64,000 bases of DNA from Bolinopsis microptera (Eukaryota > Ctenophora > Tentaculata > Lobata > Bolinopsidae): contig NC_087076.1 in assembly GCF_026151205.1 (NCBI RefSeq), positions 19,399,919-19,463,918 of the forward strand, written 5' to 3'. Both the position numbers and the translations under genes were made by a program. How positions within the stretch are numbered: position 1 is the stretch's first letter; every line of letters starts with the position of its first letter. A model generated the notes under the pieces. That model made no database searches, was not told the origin of the DNA, and saw only the letters and a list, made by a program, of their open reading frames with translations. Of the stretch, positions 1 to 9,863 are shown one piece after another.

Positions 1-97
1 TAGACATGTTTGGTTTGTATATATTATTTATAAGTTTTCATCTGAGCCCCTTACTTTTTAGTTGCCTTAAGTCCTTCTGGTCTTATAATAATACAAT

Positions 98-769
98 ACA
101 ATAAGTCCGTAAACTATCTCGACATCAACATCTCGATGAATAACTCCGGACACGTCGCCACCAAGCTTTACAACAAACTTGATGACTTCAACTTTCCTGT
201 GGTCATGTACACCTTTCCTAACAGTAATATTTCCTCTTCTGTTGGTTATAATGTTTTTTACGGTCAGGTCCTTCGTTACTCTTCCATTATCTCTGACCTT
301 GATTCTTTTCTGTGTTCTACCAACACCCTTTATAGGACACTTCTTTCAAGATGTTATAATGACAGACTCCTGAAGAGTAAATTCAGAAAGCTTCTGAAAG
401 ACCGACCTAGTATTCTGTACAAATACAGTATACTTGATGTCAGCGACATCCTTGACATCACATTTAACGTGAACAGGTGATCACTGACGAGTGATTGCTA
501 GGGGGTCTTGGCACATTAAACCGGTACAGGTATTAAACCCCCGAAACCGGTGTGCCAGGTCATCTGCTGATGATGTTCACATAACATTATTTCCTCTCTC
601 CTTTATTCCTTCCGTCTTTTCTTAAACTTACAGTTCAGTTACTTTATTTCACCAGGTCTACCTAAGGATCAATTATTCTTTGGTGGGGTTTCACTTCTGG
701 TATTGGCTTCATTCCCGTTCCTTTTCCTTACTCTTTATACTTATTTTTTTATATAGTTTAATGAGATTG
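98..769 (+). mobile_element. 5'-truncated Naiad-type Penelope copy, head-to-tail with the next
   Basis: This 672-bp segment is almost identical to 3617-4288, offset by 3519 bp; I see only a couple of substitutions, for example g560 against a4079. It holds the last 114 codons of the Penelope-like ORF (136-480), the region after the stop with the hammerhead-like motif, and the 3' UTR. It abuts the complete copy at 770 with no spacer. A truncated copy followed directly by a longer one is the tandem 'pseudo-LTR' layout known for Penelope-like elements. The ORF piece is a fragment, not a separate gene. Confidence 0.85.
469..580 (+). ncRNA. hammerhead-ribozyme-like motif, upstream copy
   Basis: Core elements come in type I hammerhead order: CTGACGA (484-490), GAAA (543-546) and GGTC (558-561). 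The outer strands GTGAACA (469-475) and TGTTCAC (574-580) are perfectly complementary. GGGGG (501-505) can pair with CCCCC just before GAAA, and ACC after GAAA with GGT before the cleavage C. Against it: the nucleotides flanking the core at stem I are A and A, and stem II would need about a 10-nt offset. Hammerheads are known in Penelope-like terminal repeats, which supports the call. Confidence 0.35.
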
Positions 770-1365
770 CAATTTGTATCACTGTTGAAAGTGTGTGGCG
801 GTTCCTCCGCCCTGCCGGATGCGCCAAGTGATAGCTTGTTATTATATGATTTACGTCCTTAGTTTTTGCTAGTTGGCCCTTTTTATGATATTATTACCCC
901 CTTTTGCACAGTTCTTCAGGAGTGTTTCCCTTCATGTTTTCTGTTCCTTAGACCAAACAGGGGCGTGAGCTGCCCGCCCTAGCTACGGTACGAGAAGCAG
1001 CGGCAGTGTGTGATCCGGTTATAAAGAGTGTTCTTGGAACAACAGCACTCTGCTTGGCTGCACTGTGACAGTGGGAGAACATTAGTTCATGTCACCTAAC
1101 GCCCGCTTAACCTTGGCAGCCCCAAGGCATCTGGTTGGTGATGGTTCCCAGGGCTTTTTCAGTTGGAGTCGGCTGTTAAGTTTGTCCTGTAAATTCTTGA
1201 CTTAAGAAAGGAAATAAAATATATAACATCACATCCAACACTTGGATTCATCCCAACAGTATTATTTCCCCTGATATAACACCGTGTAATAAGTCAAGAT
1301 GTCTCACCTGTAAACCATTCAGGTCAAGTAATATTTTCACCAGTTACGTTACTAATAATTCTTTC

Positions 1366-3999
1366 ATGTTAACTCACTCTGAATCCTTTTCTTGTAAATC
1401 TTCTTCTATTATCTATCTCCTCACTTGTTCTTGTGGTATTCAATATGTTGGGCTCACAGAACAGCGCCTTAATGAACGCATGAATGGACACCGTGCTTCG
1501 GTTAAAGCCGGCAAATCCTCCTTTGTCCATGACCACTTTAATACTCCCGGTCATAATTTTCATGACGCCTCCATTCAAATTATTGATTTTATTGACCCTT
1601 CCTCTACTGAAGACCCTCGTCTGGCCTTAGCTGACAGGGAACTTCTTTGGATTAATCTCCTGAGCACTGCTCACCCTCTAGGTCTCAATGACAACATAAA
1701 AGGTTCTGGTAATATTTCTAAAAGCAACTTTAACGATATTTATTTTAAAAATAAAATAAAAAGATATAAAAGAGGACATGGCAGAAAAAAGAAAAACAAA
1801 AGCCATGAAGATAGAATATACAAAAGGACTCTCACTTTAAGAGAGATTGACAATAAATATGAAAGTTTAAAAAGAAAAATGTCTGAAAGCAAATACAGCT
1901 TTTATAAAGATATAAGTAGCCTTCAAAAAGGCGAGCTCAAGCAACTTAGCTCTCATTCCCTCTGCAAATCTGGAGCCATTTTCCTTGTTATACAATCTTT
2001 TGCTGGCCAAGACAGCACTTCTTCTCCTAATATCACCTCTGTTAATAGCGAGTTTATCACTTTTCACTATTGTTCTAAAATATTTGATAAACTCCGAATA
2101 GAATCAGTCATTCGTGACTCTAGGATCTTGACTCTTCTCCCTCCAAACCTTACGCCTTTCCTTCCCTTAAAAGTTTACTATAAGTACGATATTCCTGTCG
2201 GGCGTAAGCTTTTTAATTATAATAGATTCCTTAAATCACTTGATAATACTACTATTTCCTCCATCCTGGAAGGTGATTGCCCCTGTTCCAGTAACCCTTA
2301 TTGCTATCAGCCTCGAGGCCACATCATCACCGGTGACCTTGCTTTCATTGAGCACGAGGATTTAAGAGGCATCATGAGTTACGGTACCAAATTTAGGGAA
2401 CCTGTGTCTGTTCCTCCTGAGCAAATCTTGGAGAGCCTCAACGAGTGTTCAGCCAACTTCGCCACCCGTATGGCTAGGAAGCATGGACTTTCATGTTTGG
2501 AATTCCAGGATTGGAAAGATGAGGTCTCCCGGATCTTCACCAATCGCCTTAACTTCCTCTCCTCCTCCCCTAATAACTTCACTCCCTACAATTCCATTCT
2601 ACAAAGGGATGATGTTAAATCTTATCTCGACAGTCTTTCTTCTTCTTTTATTATTTGCTCCGTAGATAAAGCTTCAAATAATTATGTTTTTGTCTGCAAG
2701 AAGTTTTATCTTTTAACCCTTCTCAACGAACTTGGCTACGATCTCACTTCTCTAGAGTGTCGTGGCAATTCTACTTATCATCCGGTTAACTCTGTAGAGG
2801 ATGATATTATTCAGGAACATGTGAACTTCATTAAAGATAACTTTAATATTCGTGTTTCCGAGGACAACCTTTGTCTACCGAGAATCTTTTGGATTCCTAA
2901 ACTTCACAAGAATCCTTATAAGTCTAGATTTATAGCTGGGGCCAGTAAATGTACCACTAAGCAGATATCAGTTGTAGTCAACAAAGCTTTAAAAGTTTTA
3001 AAAGAATACTTTTCCAAATACTGCAACTCTATCTACAACAATACTGGAATTAACTGCGACTGGAGCATTAACAGCTCTAAACAGTTCCTGGAAAGGCTGC
3101 CTAGACTAGAGATTTTTAATATGCAGGTATACGACTTTACCACTCTGTATACCAATCTAGACCTTCAGGTTGTACAGTCACTGCTTTTCGAGCTAATAGA
3201 TCTCCTCTTTAGTAATACGAATAAATTTATTTGTGTTTCTCTGTATAAGAACAACAATTTTTTCTCTAAAAAGGAATATAACGGATACTTATGTTTTTCT
3301 GCTGATAAACTCAAAACAGCTATTACATTTATTCTGTTTAACACTTTTGTTTGTTTTGGGGATCAGATTTTAAGACAAACGAAAGGCATTCCCATGGGAG
3401 GGAATTCTAGTAGCCAGTTCGCTGATCTTTCGCTAGGGAAGTGTGAATTCAACTACATGACACGCCTAATCAAAGAAAAGAAGTTCGGTCTCGCTAAGCT
3501 CCTCTCAAGAAACTGCAGATATGTCGACGACCTCAACACCATGAACTATTTGCATTTCTCTAACCTAATCAGGTCCATTTATCCACCTGACCTGCTTATG
3601 GAGAGGAGTGGTGACGACAATAAGTCCGTAAACTATCTCGACATCAACATCTCGATGAATAACTCCGGACACGTCGCCACCAAGCTTTACAACAAACTTG
3701 ATGACTTCAACTTTCCTGTGGTCATGTACACCTTTCCTAACAGTAATATTTCCTCTTCTGTTGGTTATAATGTTTTTTACGGTCAGGTCCTTCGTTACTC
3801 TTCCATTATCTCTGACCTTGATTCTTTTCTGTGTTCTACCAACACCCTTTATAGGACACTTCTTTCAAGATGTTATAATGACAGACTCCTGAAGAGTAAA
3901 TTCAGAAAGCTTCTGAAAGACCGACCTAGTATTCTGTACAAATACAGTATACTTGATGTCAGCGACATCCTTGACATCACATTTAACGTGAACAGGTGA
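1366..3999 (+). CDS. Naiad-type PLE protein: GIY-YIG endonuclease plus reverse transcriptase
   Basis: An 877-residue frame without internal stops. The N-terminal GIY-YIG nuclease has IYLLTC (about residues 16-21), YVGLT (27-31), a conserved Arg in the following helix and a late Glu (RELLWINLL). A lysine/arginine-rich linker follows. The RT has the Penelope signature FWIPKLHKNP, motif A DFTTLYTNLD (about 589), motif B IPMGGNSSSQFADL (about 675), the catalytic RYVDDL (about 718) and YLDINIS. All expected catalytic residues are visible, so the protein may be active. The frame stays open upstream to 1201 and there encodes a Cys-x4-Cys-x2-Cys motif (1285-1311) expected in the GIY-YIG N-terminus, with no ATG between 1201 and 1366. 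The real start may therefore lie upstream through splicing, a frameshift or a non-AUG codon; the ATG at 1366 is only the first one available. Confidence 0.88.
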   Translation: MLTHSESFSCKSSSIIYLLTCSCGIQYVGLTEQRLNERMNGHRASVKAGKSSFVHDHFNTPGHNFHDASIQIIDFIDPSSTEDPRLALADRELLWINLLSTAHPLGLNDNIKGSGNISKSNFNDIYFKNKIKRYKRGHGRKKKNKSHEDRIYKRTLTLREIDNKYESLKRKMSESKYSFYKDISSLQKGELKQLSSHSLCKSGAIFLVIQSFAGQDSTSSPNITSVNSEFITFHYCSKIFDKLRIESVIRDSRILTLLPPNLTPFLPLKVYYKYDIPVGRKLFNYNRFLKSLDNTTISSILEGDCPCSSNPYCYQPRGHIITGDLAFIEHEDLRGIMSYGTKFREPVSVPPEQILESLNECSANFATRMARKHGLSCLEFQDWKDEVSRIFTNRLNFLSSSPNNFTPYNSILQRDDVKSYLDSLSSSFIICSVDKASNNYVFVCKKFYLLTLLNELGYDLTSLECRGNSTYHPVNSVEDDIIQEHVNFIKDNFNIRVSEDNLCLPRIFWIPKLHKNPYKSRFIAGASKCTTKQISVVVNKALKVLKEYFSKYCNSIYNNTGINCDWSINSSKQFLERLPRLEIFNMQVYDFTTLYTNLDLQVVQSLLFELIDLLFSNTNKFICVSLYKNNNFFSKKEYNGYLCFSADKLKTAITFILFNTFVCFGDQILRQTKGIPMGGNSSSQFADLSLGKCEFNYMTRLIKEKKFGLAKLLSRNCRYVDDLNTMNYLHFSNLIRSIYPPDLLMERSGDDNKSVNYLDINISMNNSGHVATKLYNKLDDFNFPVVMYTFPNSNISSSVGYNVFYGQVLRYSSIISDLDSFLCSTNTLYRTLLSRCYNDRLLKSKFRKLLKDRPSILYKYSILDVSDILDITFNVNR

Positions 4000-4099
4000 T
4001 CACTGACGAGTGATTGCTAGGGGGTCTTGGCACATTAAACCGGTACAGGTATTAAACCCCCGAAACCGGTGTGCCAAGTCATCTGCTGATGATGTTCAC
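3988..4099 (+). ncRNA. hammerhead-ribozyme-like motif, downstream copy
   Basis: Same motif as at 469-580. CTGACGA is at 4003-4009, GAAA at 4062-4065 and AGTC at 4077-4080, with outer complementary strands GTGAACA (3988-3994) and TGTTCAC (4093-4099). It overlaps the last codons and stop of the PLE ORF. Here the base before the cleavage triplet is A where the upstream copy has G, which weakens the short stem III. An alternative hairpin, CTTGGCAC with GTGCCAAG, is perfect only in this copy. Confidence 0.35.
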
Positions 4100-4288
4100 A
4101 TAACATTATTTCCTCTCTCCTTTATTCCTTCCGTCTTTTCTTAAACTTACAGTTCAGTTACTTTATTTCACCAGGTCTACCTAAGGATCAATTATTCTTT
4201 GGTGGGGTTTCACTTCTGGTATTGGCTTCATTCCCGTTCCTTTTCCTTATTCTTTATACTTATTTTTTTATATAGTTTAATGAGATTG

Positions 4289-4658
4289 TGATGTATTGAG
4301 AGTGATGCACAACATGCAATGCGTTGGTCAAGAAAAGAGATTATTCTGCTCATTGCAGCTTTAACACGGACTACTTTGGGTAAGAATAAAGAAAATATTA
4401 CTAGTACTATGACACTATTTTATAAAATATATTATTATATATACCGTCGGTGTCTCATCGATACTGTCGTAAAATGTGGCAGGTAGGAAATAAGGAAAGA
4501 AGAATAATTTATTTAAATTATTCACGTATTTAAGAATTCACGTCTTGATCAGAATCAGCTCTTTTAGGTGTATTTTTTGAAATCCCCCAAAATTAAGGCA
4601 TGAATGATGGAGAATAAAAATTAAAAATAACCTTTTAAACAAACAAAACTACCTTCAG
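4289..4658. other. intergenic or intronic, AT-rich
   Basis: No reading frame or repeat that I recognise between the end of the Penelope element and the first exon. It ends in a polypyrimidine-poor but acceptable acceptor, ACCTTCAG, at 4651-4658. Confidence 0.5.
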
Positions 4659-4954
4659 AATGCTTCGTAGAAGACCTCGGTTGCTGGAAGGATGATGGAA
4701 ACAGAGCTATACAGCCAATCGAAGGGAAACACCCTCTACTAAAAGATTCTTACGGATCAAGAACTGATGCTTATGACAAGTGCCTCACAGCAACATTGTC
4801 CTTTGGCTACAAAGTATTTGCTTTGCAGATGGAGGTTGGTGTGCAAGTGCATCAGATGCCGAGGACACATATGATAAGTATGGACGGTCCAACGTTTGTG
4901 GTGCTGATGGAAAAGGTGGGGGCCTGTCAAACCAAGTGTACAAGATAAAGTCTG
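4659..4954 (+). pseudogene. exon for a secreted cysteine-rich (WSC-like) domain, frameshifted
   Basis: Acceptor ACCTTCAG precedes the exon and donor G|GTGAGT follows it. Read in phase 1 it encodes a cysteine-rich domain beginning ECFVEDLGCWKDDGNRAI and running through KCLTATLSFGYKVFALQ. The homologous continuation DGGWCASASDAEDTYDKYG, then CGADGKGGGLSNQVYKI, is in the next frame. The break falls exactly at the FALQ/DGGWC boundary, about 4832. The exon is 296 bp, one base short of the 297 needed for a symmetrical phase 1-1 exon, so a single-base deletion (or assembly error) explains it. The pattern resembles a WSC-like domain common in cnidarian extracellular proteins; I make that assignment from memory of the family. 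Confidence 0.65.
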
Positions 4955-5169
4955 GTGAGTCAATCATCTTTAGGAATTCAACAATAAAGTTGAGGAAAGA
5001 CTGAATTCAGATCTCCTAATGACTGACGAACAAAATTCAACATATATATGATAACTTTTATCATATTATATGATAGCAACAAATAATAGTTATTGGGCAA
5101 ATTTGTGCAATATACGCTATAAGTATTTCTAAAGCAATCCAATGTAATTTCATCAACATCTTGTTTCAG

Positions 5170-5364
5170 ATTGTTCTAAACTTCCTGAAGACTGGACTGG
5201 AGTGTTTACGAAAAAAGTGTTTCCAGTAGATAATGGAGCAACTATAACTGTTTCCTGTCAGGAAGATTATGTCAACGTAGGAAGCAGTGTGGTAACTTGT
5301 AACACAGATTTGATAGAAAACAGTTGTATAGAATACGAGTTAAAACCTAGTTGTATACGAGCAG
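5170..5364 (+). CDS. Sushi (CCP/SCR) domain exon
   Basis: An exon of 195 bp (65 codons, phase 1 at both ends) between TTGTTTCAG (5161-5169) and the donor GTAAAT (5365). It translates to one complete Sushi-like module: DCSKLPEDWTG, then TITVSCQEDY, SVVTC and PSC. The four half-cystines are spaced as in complement-control modules. Symmetrical phase 1-1 exons are typical of shuffled extracellular domains. It follows the WSC-like exon with a matching phase and a 215-bp intron, so both probably belong to one secreted or membrane multidomain protein. The rest of the gene is not recognisable here; LINE sequence follows soon after. Confidence 0.7.
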
Positions 5365-5639
5365 GTAAATAAAAAGGTTATAATTGAAATATTCTTAACT
5401 TCAATAAACTGACATGGTAGTGGTTTCGGGGGCCGGGGCATTGATGGCAAAATTGAACAAGACCAAGTGCAGTACTGACCAAGGTGCAGTGCTGTGTAAC
5501 CAAGCTCGACCAAAATATGAATCTCCCATCCTTGACACAGATATCACTTAATAATACGAAATCTTATACTTATAGTTTACAACTATTTTCATAACTACAA
5601 TTAAATTATAAAAAAAACACTTTCAAACTTCAGCTGTTA

Positions 5640-5914
5640 ACGATAAACGGCTTATTTGTCCGAGAGTGTATTATAAAGATAATATGCACAACATGTTATA
5701 CGCTGTTCCCAGAATCTGGAATGCTGTTAACAACTCAAGTTATCTCCCTAGAAATATCACGTCAATTTCATCCTTCAAGAACAATATTAAGCAGTTCATT
5801 CTCATGTACCAATATAATGGTTCAAATAACACATGGGAACCATCCAATCTTGATGCGCAAACATTTTTTGTCACTGCATCTAAGAACCCCGAGTCATACT
5901 CAGTTACACGTTAA
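5640..5914 (+). pseudogene. 3' end of a LINE reverse transcriptase ORF (relic)
   Basis: The open frame ending at 5914 contains YAVPRIWNAVNN, then ITSISSFKNNIKQFIL. This matches the C-terminal signature of CR1/L2-type LINE polyproteins (a WN motif followed by an FK helix); compare the tail of the intact LINE ending at 18060. Everything upstream of this tail is missing, as expected for a 5'-truncated LINE. The following AT-rich sequence, with CATGTACATGTTCAA-like motifs, is probably its 3' UTR, but its end is unclear. Confidence 0.5.
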
Positions 5915-6278
5915 CACCATGCATGTTGTTACCATATTGCATGTTTTTGATATTTTGGCATGGTGAATTTAATCTGTGACTGCATGTACATGTTCAAATT
6001 GGACATTTTTTAGATTCTTATTCAAGCTGGGTAATTCCGACTGCATGTGCATGTTCATGTTCAATTTGTGACAATTTTTATTCAATGTGTGTGATCATTT
6101 GAGCTGCGTTTTAAGCTGTTTTACCTTGCTTAATGTTCTATTTTGAATCTTTGATTACCCCCTGAGGGGCATAGCTCCGACACTTCCCCCTCATTAAACG
6201 CCCCGTTTCTTTACTATGTGGGGGTTTGATAACCCCCCCCCATTTTCCGTAACCTTATTTCAGCAGCTTTTCTCACTT

Positions 6279-6310
6279 GGTGTCGCACAGTACATGTATT
6301 GTGCGACACC
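6279..6310. repeat. perfect 11-bp hairpin
   Basis: GGTGTCGCACA (6279-6289) and TGTGCGACACC (6300-6310) form a perfect stem around a 10-nt loop. It follows a C9 run at 6233-6241. Function unknown. Confidence 0.6.
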
Positions 6311-6873
6311 GGGTGGGAAGAGTCAAACGGGGTTCGAGATGCTCGGGTTTAAGATCACCAGCTTACCTGATCTTACTGGAAGTCACAACTTTGACACTAC
6401 ACCTAAAGCATGGAAGCATACGGGAAAACTCATCTCTGCATCCTGATGCTGACTATTCCCTCATCTTTCTCACTGATAGCAAATTTATCCCTACTCTGCT
6501 ATTACTACTAAGCTACTACTCTAGTTACCCTGTCTTGACTACCTTTTGATTGGGAAGCTAGTTGAACTATTTTAGTTTATTATGGACACGGTCTAAGCAC
6601 ATTGGATCTCTGTTAATAACAATTTTTGACATTTGTTGTAATACAGTAATGTATTTGATTTTCGCGTTTTTCCTCATTTATTCTGATCATGGATATTGAT
6701 TGATACTACAATTTTCACATTTATGAGAGTTTTTGAATTTAATTTTGGTCGCGTAATTTTGATTTTATTTGATTTTTGAACAAAATCTTTATTTAATTAG
6801 ATTTCACATCTTTTTTTGACCAGTGGCTTACAACTTTATAAAATTCAATCAATTCTAACTGCTATAAGTATAA

Positions 6874-7886
6874 CACAGTGCTGAAGGAATTGATCTTCAA
6901 CGAAGTATGACATAATATGAAGTATGGACATCAGCTGGTATGTTAGGAATTTGTTGGATCATGTAGTCTCCTCTAATATTGCTTTCAGGGCAATTCATCG
7001 GTAATAAATCGGTATAAAGGTCCTATTTTTCTTGAAGTTAAAAACTTTGAGTATTTCAAGAATTTGTCAGAGTGTTGTGTGTCTATTTAATTAGCTGGTG
7101 TGAATTACGTTTTGAGCACATCTATTTAGCTATTTGTGAAAGACTGTACTAGTTCACCTTCAATTCAAGTCAAACAATCGAGTCTGAGGTCAGCTGAGCA
7201 CCAACTTGAAGTAATCGTAAATTATCACAATCAGATCCCAGTAAGATGAGATTACAATATTTACACAAATATGATTCGGTGAACAGCATGAGATAAGTGG
7301 AAAAATTTAAACAGACTTAAACATTTCATTCAAATGAACGCTTGGACCTCCAGCGCCAAATTAATGTCCAAATTAATGTCCGTTCAAATAAAGTTTGGTA
7401 AGGTATCTTTCGCAGCTAATATGCCACGATTTTCGAGATTTTTGCCGCGATGGCTTGTTGTTTTGGCCTAAAATATCGCGGTTACTTTTATCATTATGTT
7501 ACTTTATGTTACATAATCAGTGACGATTATTTGATGATATCATGGATGTTTGCATTTGATTGAGTATTGACTCAGAAACTAGTTCAGTGAAGCAGAATTA
7601 CCTGCACAACTATCAACTATGTATACTTGCTGACAAAGCTTCAAAATGTAATACCTTTGTAGTTGTCCCCCTTTGTTTGAGAAGCTGAATCAAACCTCTT
7701 CGCGTGAGTAAACTATAACAATTGCGGTTTTACTGGCTATAATTGTTCCCACTTGCTTCGTTGAATAATTGCCCTGATCGAAGCAAGATCGGAGGAGACT
7801 AGAATATGATCCAACAAATTCCTGAAATACCAGCTATTGTCCATATAGGTCGTACTTCATTGAAGATCAATTCCTTCAGCACTGTA
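6874..7886. mobile_element. inverted-repeat element, probably a non-autonomous DNA transposon
   Basis: The left arm (about 6874-7000) begins ACAGTGCTGAAGGAATTGATC and is repeated inverted at about 7761-7886, with roughly 80-90% identity by eye and some small indels. The spacer of about 760 bp has no convincing ORF. It contains a decayed patch with CGCGG-type words (7430-7490) like those in the hAT MITE at 9447. I could not identify a target duplication, so the superfamily is open; it could also be a foldback structure. Confidence 0.5.
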
Positions 7887-8329
7887 GTTTAAGTTAGCAT
7901 TGATTGATTCCTAACATTTGCGATGTTATCAATGTTATATGAGACGAGTGCATAGTGATACATCATTTTAATCGCTTCTGGAACTGTAAAAACTCTATAT
8001 TTCCAGTAATTACAGGTCTTGTTCTTTTTTGTCGATGGAGTATATGCTGATTGTGGTTAATCATTGCAGATGATCGGCAATAAAACATTAATTTTTGATG
8101 TTATTAAATTAAATTTGAACTGCTCAATAAATCTAAATATGTTGCAAATAGTTAGCTTATTGATTATAAATTATTGCACTAGAAGTAGTAATAGTGTAAC
8201 TGCCTGTTGTTGTCTGTCGATAATGAGATTGTCTTTTATACTACTTCCTTTCGTTCTTTTTCTCCAACAGTGTATTTATTACTGCTGACATTCTGTAGGT
8301 TAAAAAGGTACCTCAAAAGCTCAAACAAG
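7887..8329. other. upstream region of the broken MFS copy, shared with its paralogue
   Basis: About 8060-8290 is related, in inverted orientation, to 41100-41260 and 41500-41690. The duplication therefore included promoter or 5' UTR sequence as well as coding sequence. A possible acceptor, TCTGTAG (8292-8298), lies just upstream of the start codon, as TATGTAG does in the paralogue. Part of it (8060-8205) also recurs at 55600-55745. Confidence 0.5.
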
Positions 8330-9210
8330 ATGACCAACTCGGACGCTCTGAATGGAAGGGATGAAACAGAGGAAACATCTTTGGTCGAACGGAAGCCGTT
8401 TTGGTCACGGATGGATAAGTTGTTAGCAGTATTTGGTGCTCTGATCAATCTTGGACATGGAGTGGAAACTTATTTGCCTGGAGTGATAACTCAACAAATA
8501 TCCTGTGTCACTGAACTGTCTGAGTGGCAAGAAGGAACATTGGATTGTATACTTTACATCACATTAGCTGTGACTCTTGTCATTTCTGGGCCAATTTCGA
8601 ACTGGTTTGGAAGACGGGAGTTGGTCCTGTTCTCCCTTTATCTAAGCGTTCTGAGTACAGTGGTCTGTGCTATAGTTGCTGACTACTTCTCGCTCCTTCT
8701 TTCTAGAGCCCTCATCGGGATTTGTATAGGACTCGGCACTTCAACTTATTATGTCATGGTAGCTGAACTGGCTTCCAGAAAGGCGATTCTACACGATATA
8801 CTGATGATTTCGGTTATAATGTACGCTATCGGTGGAGTCTGGTCAGCTGGTTTAGGTTATCTTTTGCTAGATCTAGTTGGTTGGAGGATCTTTATACTTC
8901 TCACCTCAATACCCTTATTTATACCACCCATTTTCATGCTCCACTTCATCTTCGTAGGGACAGCAGGCCCGCAAATGCAAGACGAGCAAAACCAGGATAT
9001 ACCAAAAGGAACTATGAACGTGCCTAATTTTGTTGCCAGAACCATCAAACTCAGGCTATTTGATGGAATGACTATATTTCAAGGCTGGCTTATAATCCTT
9101 CTCGTTCCAACCATGATCCAGATGCTCAAAATAAGAAAGACTGGACCAAACAGTGACTGTTCGGTGACATTGACTCAAGGAGCGGAATTGTTGTTATTGG
9201 GAATTGTTTC
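8330..9210 (+). pseudogene. MFS transporter (SVOP/SLC22-like), 3'-truncated copy
   Basis: From ATG at 8330 the protein starts MTNSDALNGRDETEETSL and matches the 429-residue paralogue at 39806-41095 with few substitutions until LLLLGIV, about residue 294. The sequence then becomes unrelated and stops at 9301. Membrane segments 1 to about 7 and the long cytoplasmic loop are present; the last segments are missing. In the loop 2-3 signature (motif A) the paralogue has SDWFGRRE but this copy has SNWFGRRE, losing the usual Asp. Truncation plus loss of that residue suggest a non-functional duplicate. An upstream in-frame ATG at 8207 is open but lies in sequence corresponding to the paralogue's 5' flank. 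Confidence 0.75.
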
Positions 9211-9446
9211 GTCAGTAATTGTGTCCATTGTTAGTATTAAAACACTACCTCGAACTATACCATCAACCATACGGTATAAGAGCCGCAAATCGATCTTTTG
9301 AATGGATGAAATTTTTGATGAATGACGAGACATCACCTAAAATTGTCAAAGCTATCCCTGCCGTTTTCTGATTTAAGTAACGTTTTGGAAATTTCGGAAT
9401 TTTTGGTCTAACTTTTGTTTTTGGCTCAAGAACTATCCCTGAGGAC

Positions 9447-9595
9447 CATGGACAAAAGGAAATCGCGGCATGTACGGAATCGCGATTTTTCCCATTATTT
9501 GAGACAAATTTTATGTATCGTTTGTTGCATAGTCTGTTAAAAATCGCGGTATCGCGAATTTTGGCCAAAATAATCGCGAAATCCTTTTGTCCCTG
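9447..9595. mobile_element. hAT-type MITE (149 bp) with 8-bp target duplication
   Basis: Flanked by CTGAGGAC on both sides (9439-9446 and 9596-9603). The ends are inverted repeats of the form CAKGGACAAAAGGAWWTCGCG, with the CAGGG-like start typical of hAT. The interior has several AATCGCG words in both orientations, which look like subterminal transposase-binding repeats. No coding sequence. Related decayed words occur at 7430-7490 and 41775-41830. Confidence 0.8.
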
Positions 9596-9863
9596 CTGAG
9601 GACCATTAGATACATTCGCCGACCCCCCTGAACCCCCTTTTTGGAACCCCCTAAAATGCAAAAGATGGTCATTTTTCTGAGAAAAGTGCTTAAGTAAAAT
9701 TTTGGAAAACGGGTGCCGTTTATTATATATATCTCAAAAATGGTGTCTTTTCGGGAACTGAAAATGATGGCATTGTTTTCTACGTCCAAAACTGGTTGTT
9801 ACTTTGTCAAAAATCAAGTTACAAATATGGTTAACTTGATAACGTCAAATAGTTTTTCATATA

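Larger units (their letters stand above)
770..4288 (+). mobile_element. Naiad-type Penelope-like retroelement, near full length
   Basis: A 3.5-kb unit made of a 5' leader (770-1200), one long ORF, and a 3' region that repeats the sequence at 98-769. The N-terminal GIY-YIG nuclease followed by a Penelope-type reverse transcriptase is the permuted order described for Naiad and Chlamys elements; canonical Penelopes carry GIY-YIG at the C-terminus. Boundaries are set by where the two copies stop matching (769/4288). No obvious target duplication is visible at 4288. The 98-4288 assembly is a tandem of one partial and one longer copy. Confidence 0.8.

Noticed and set aside
8207-8329. N-terminal extension of the MFS protein from the ATG at 8207
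   Set aside because: The corresponding region of the paralogue is 5' flank with an acceptor-like site, and the shared protein begins at 8330.
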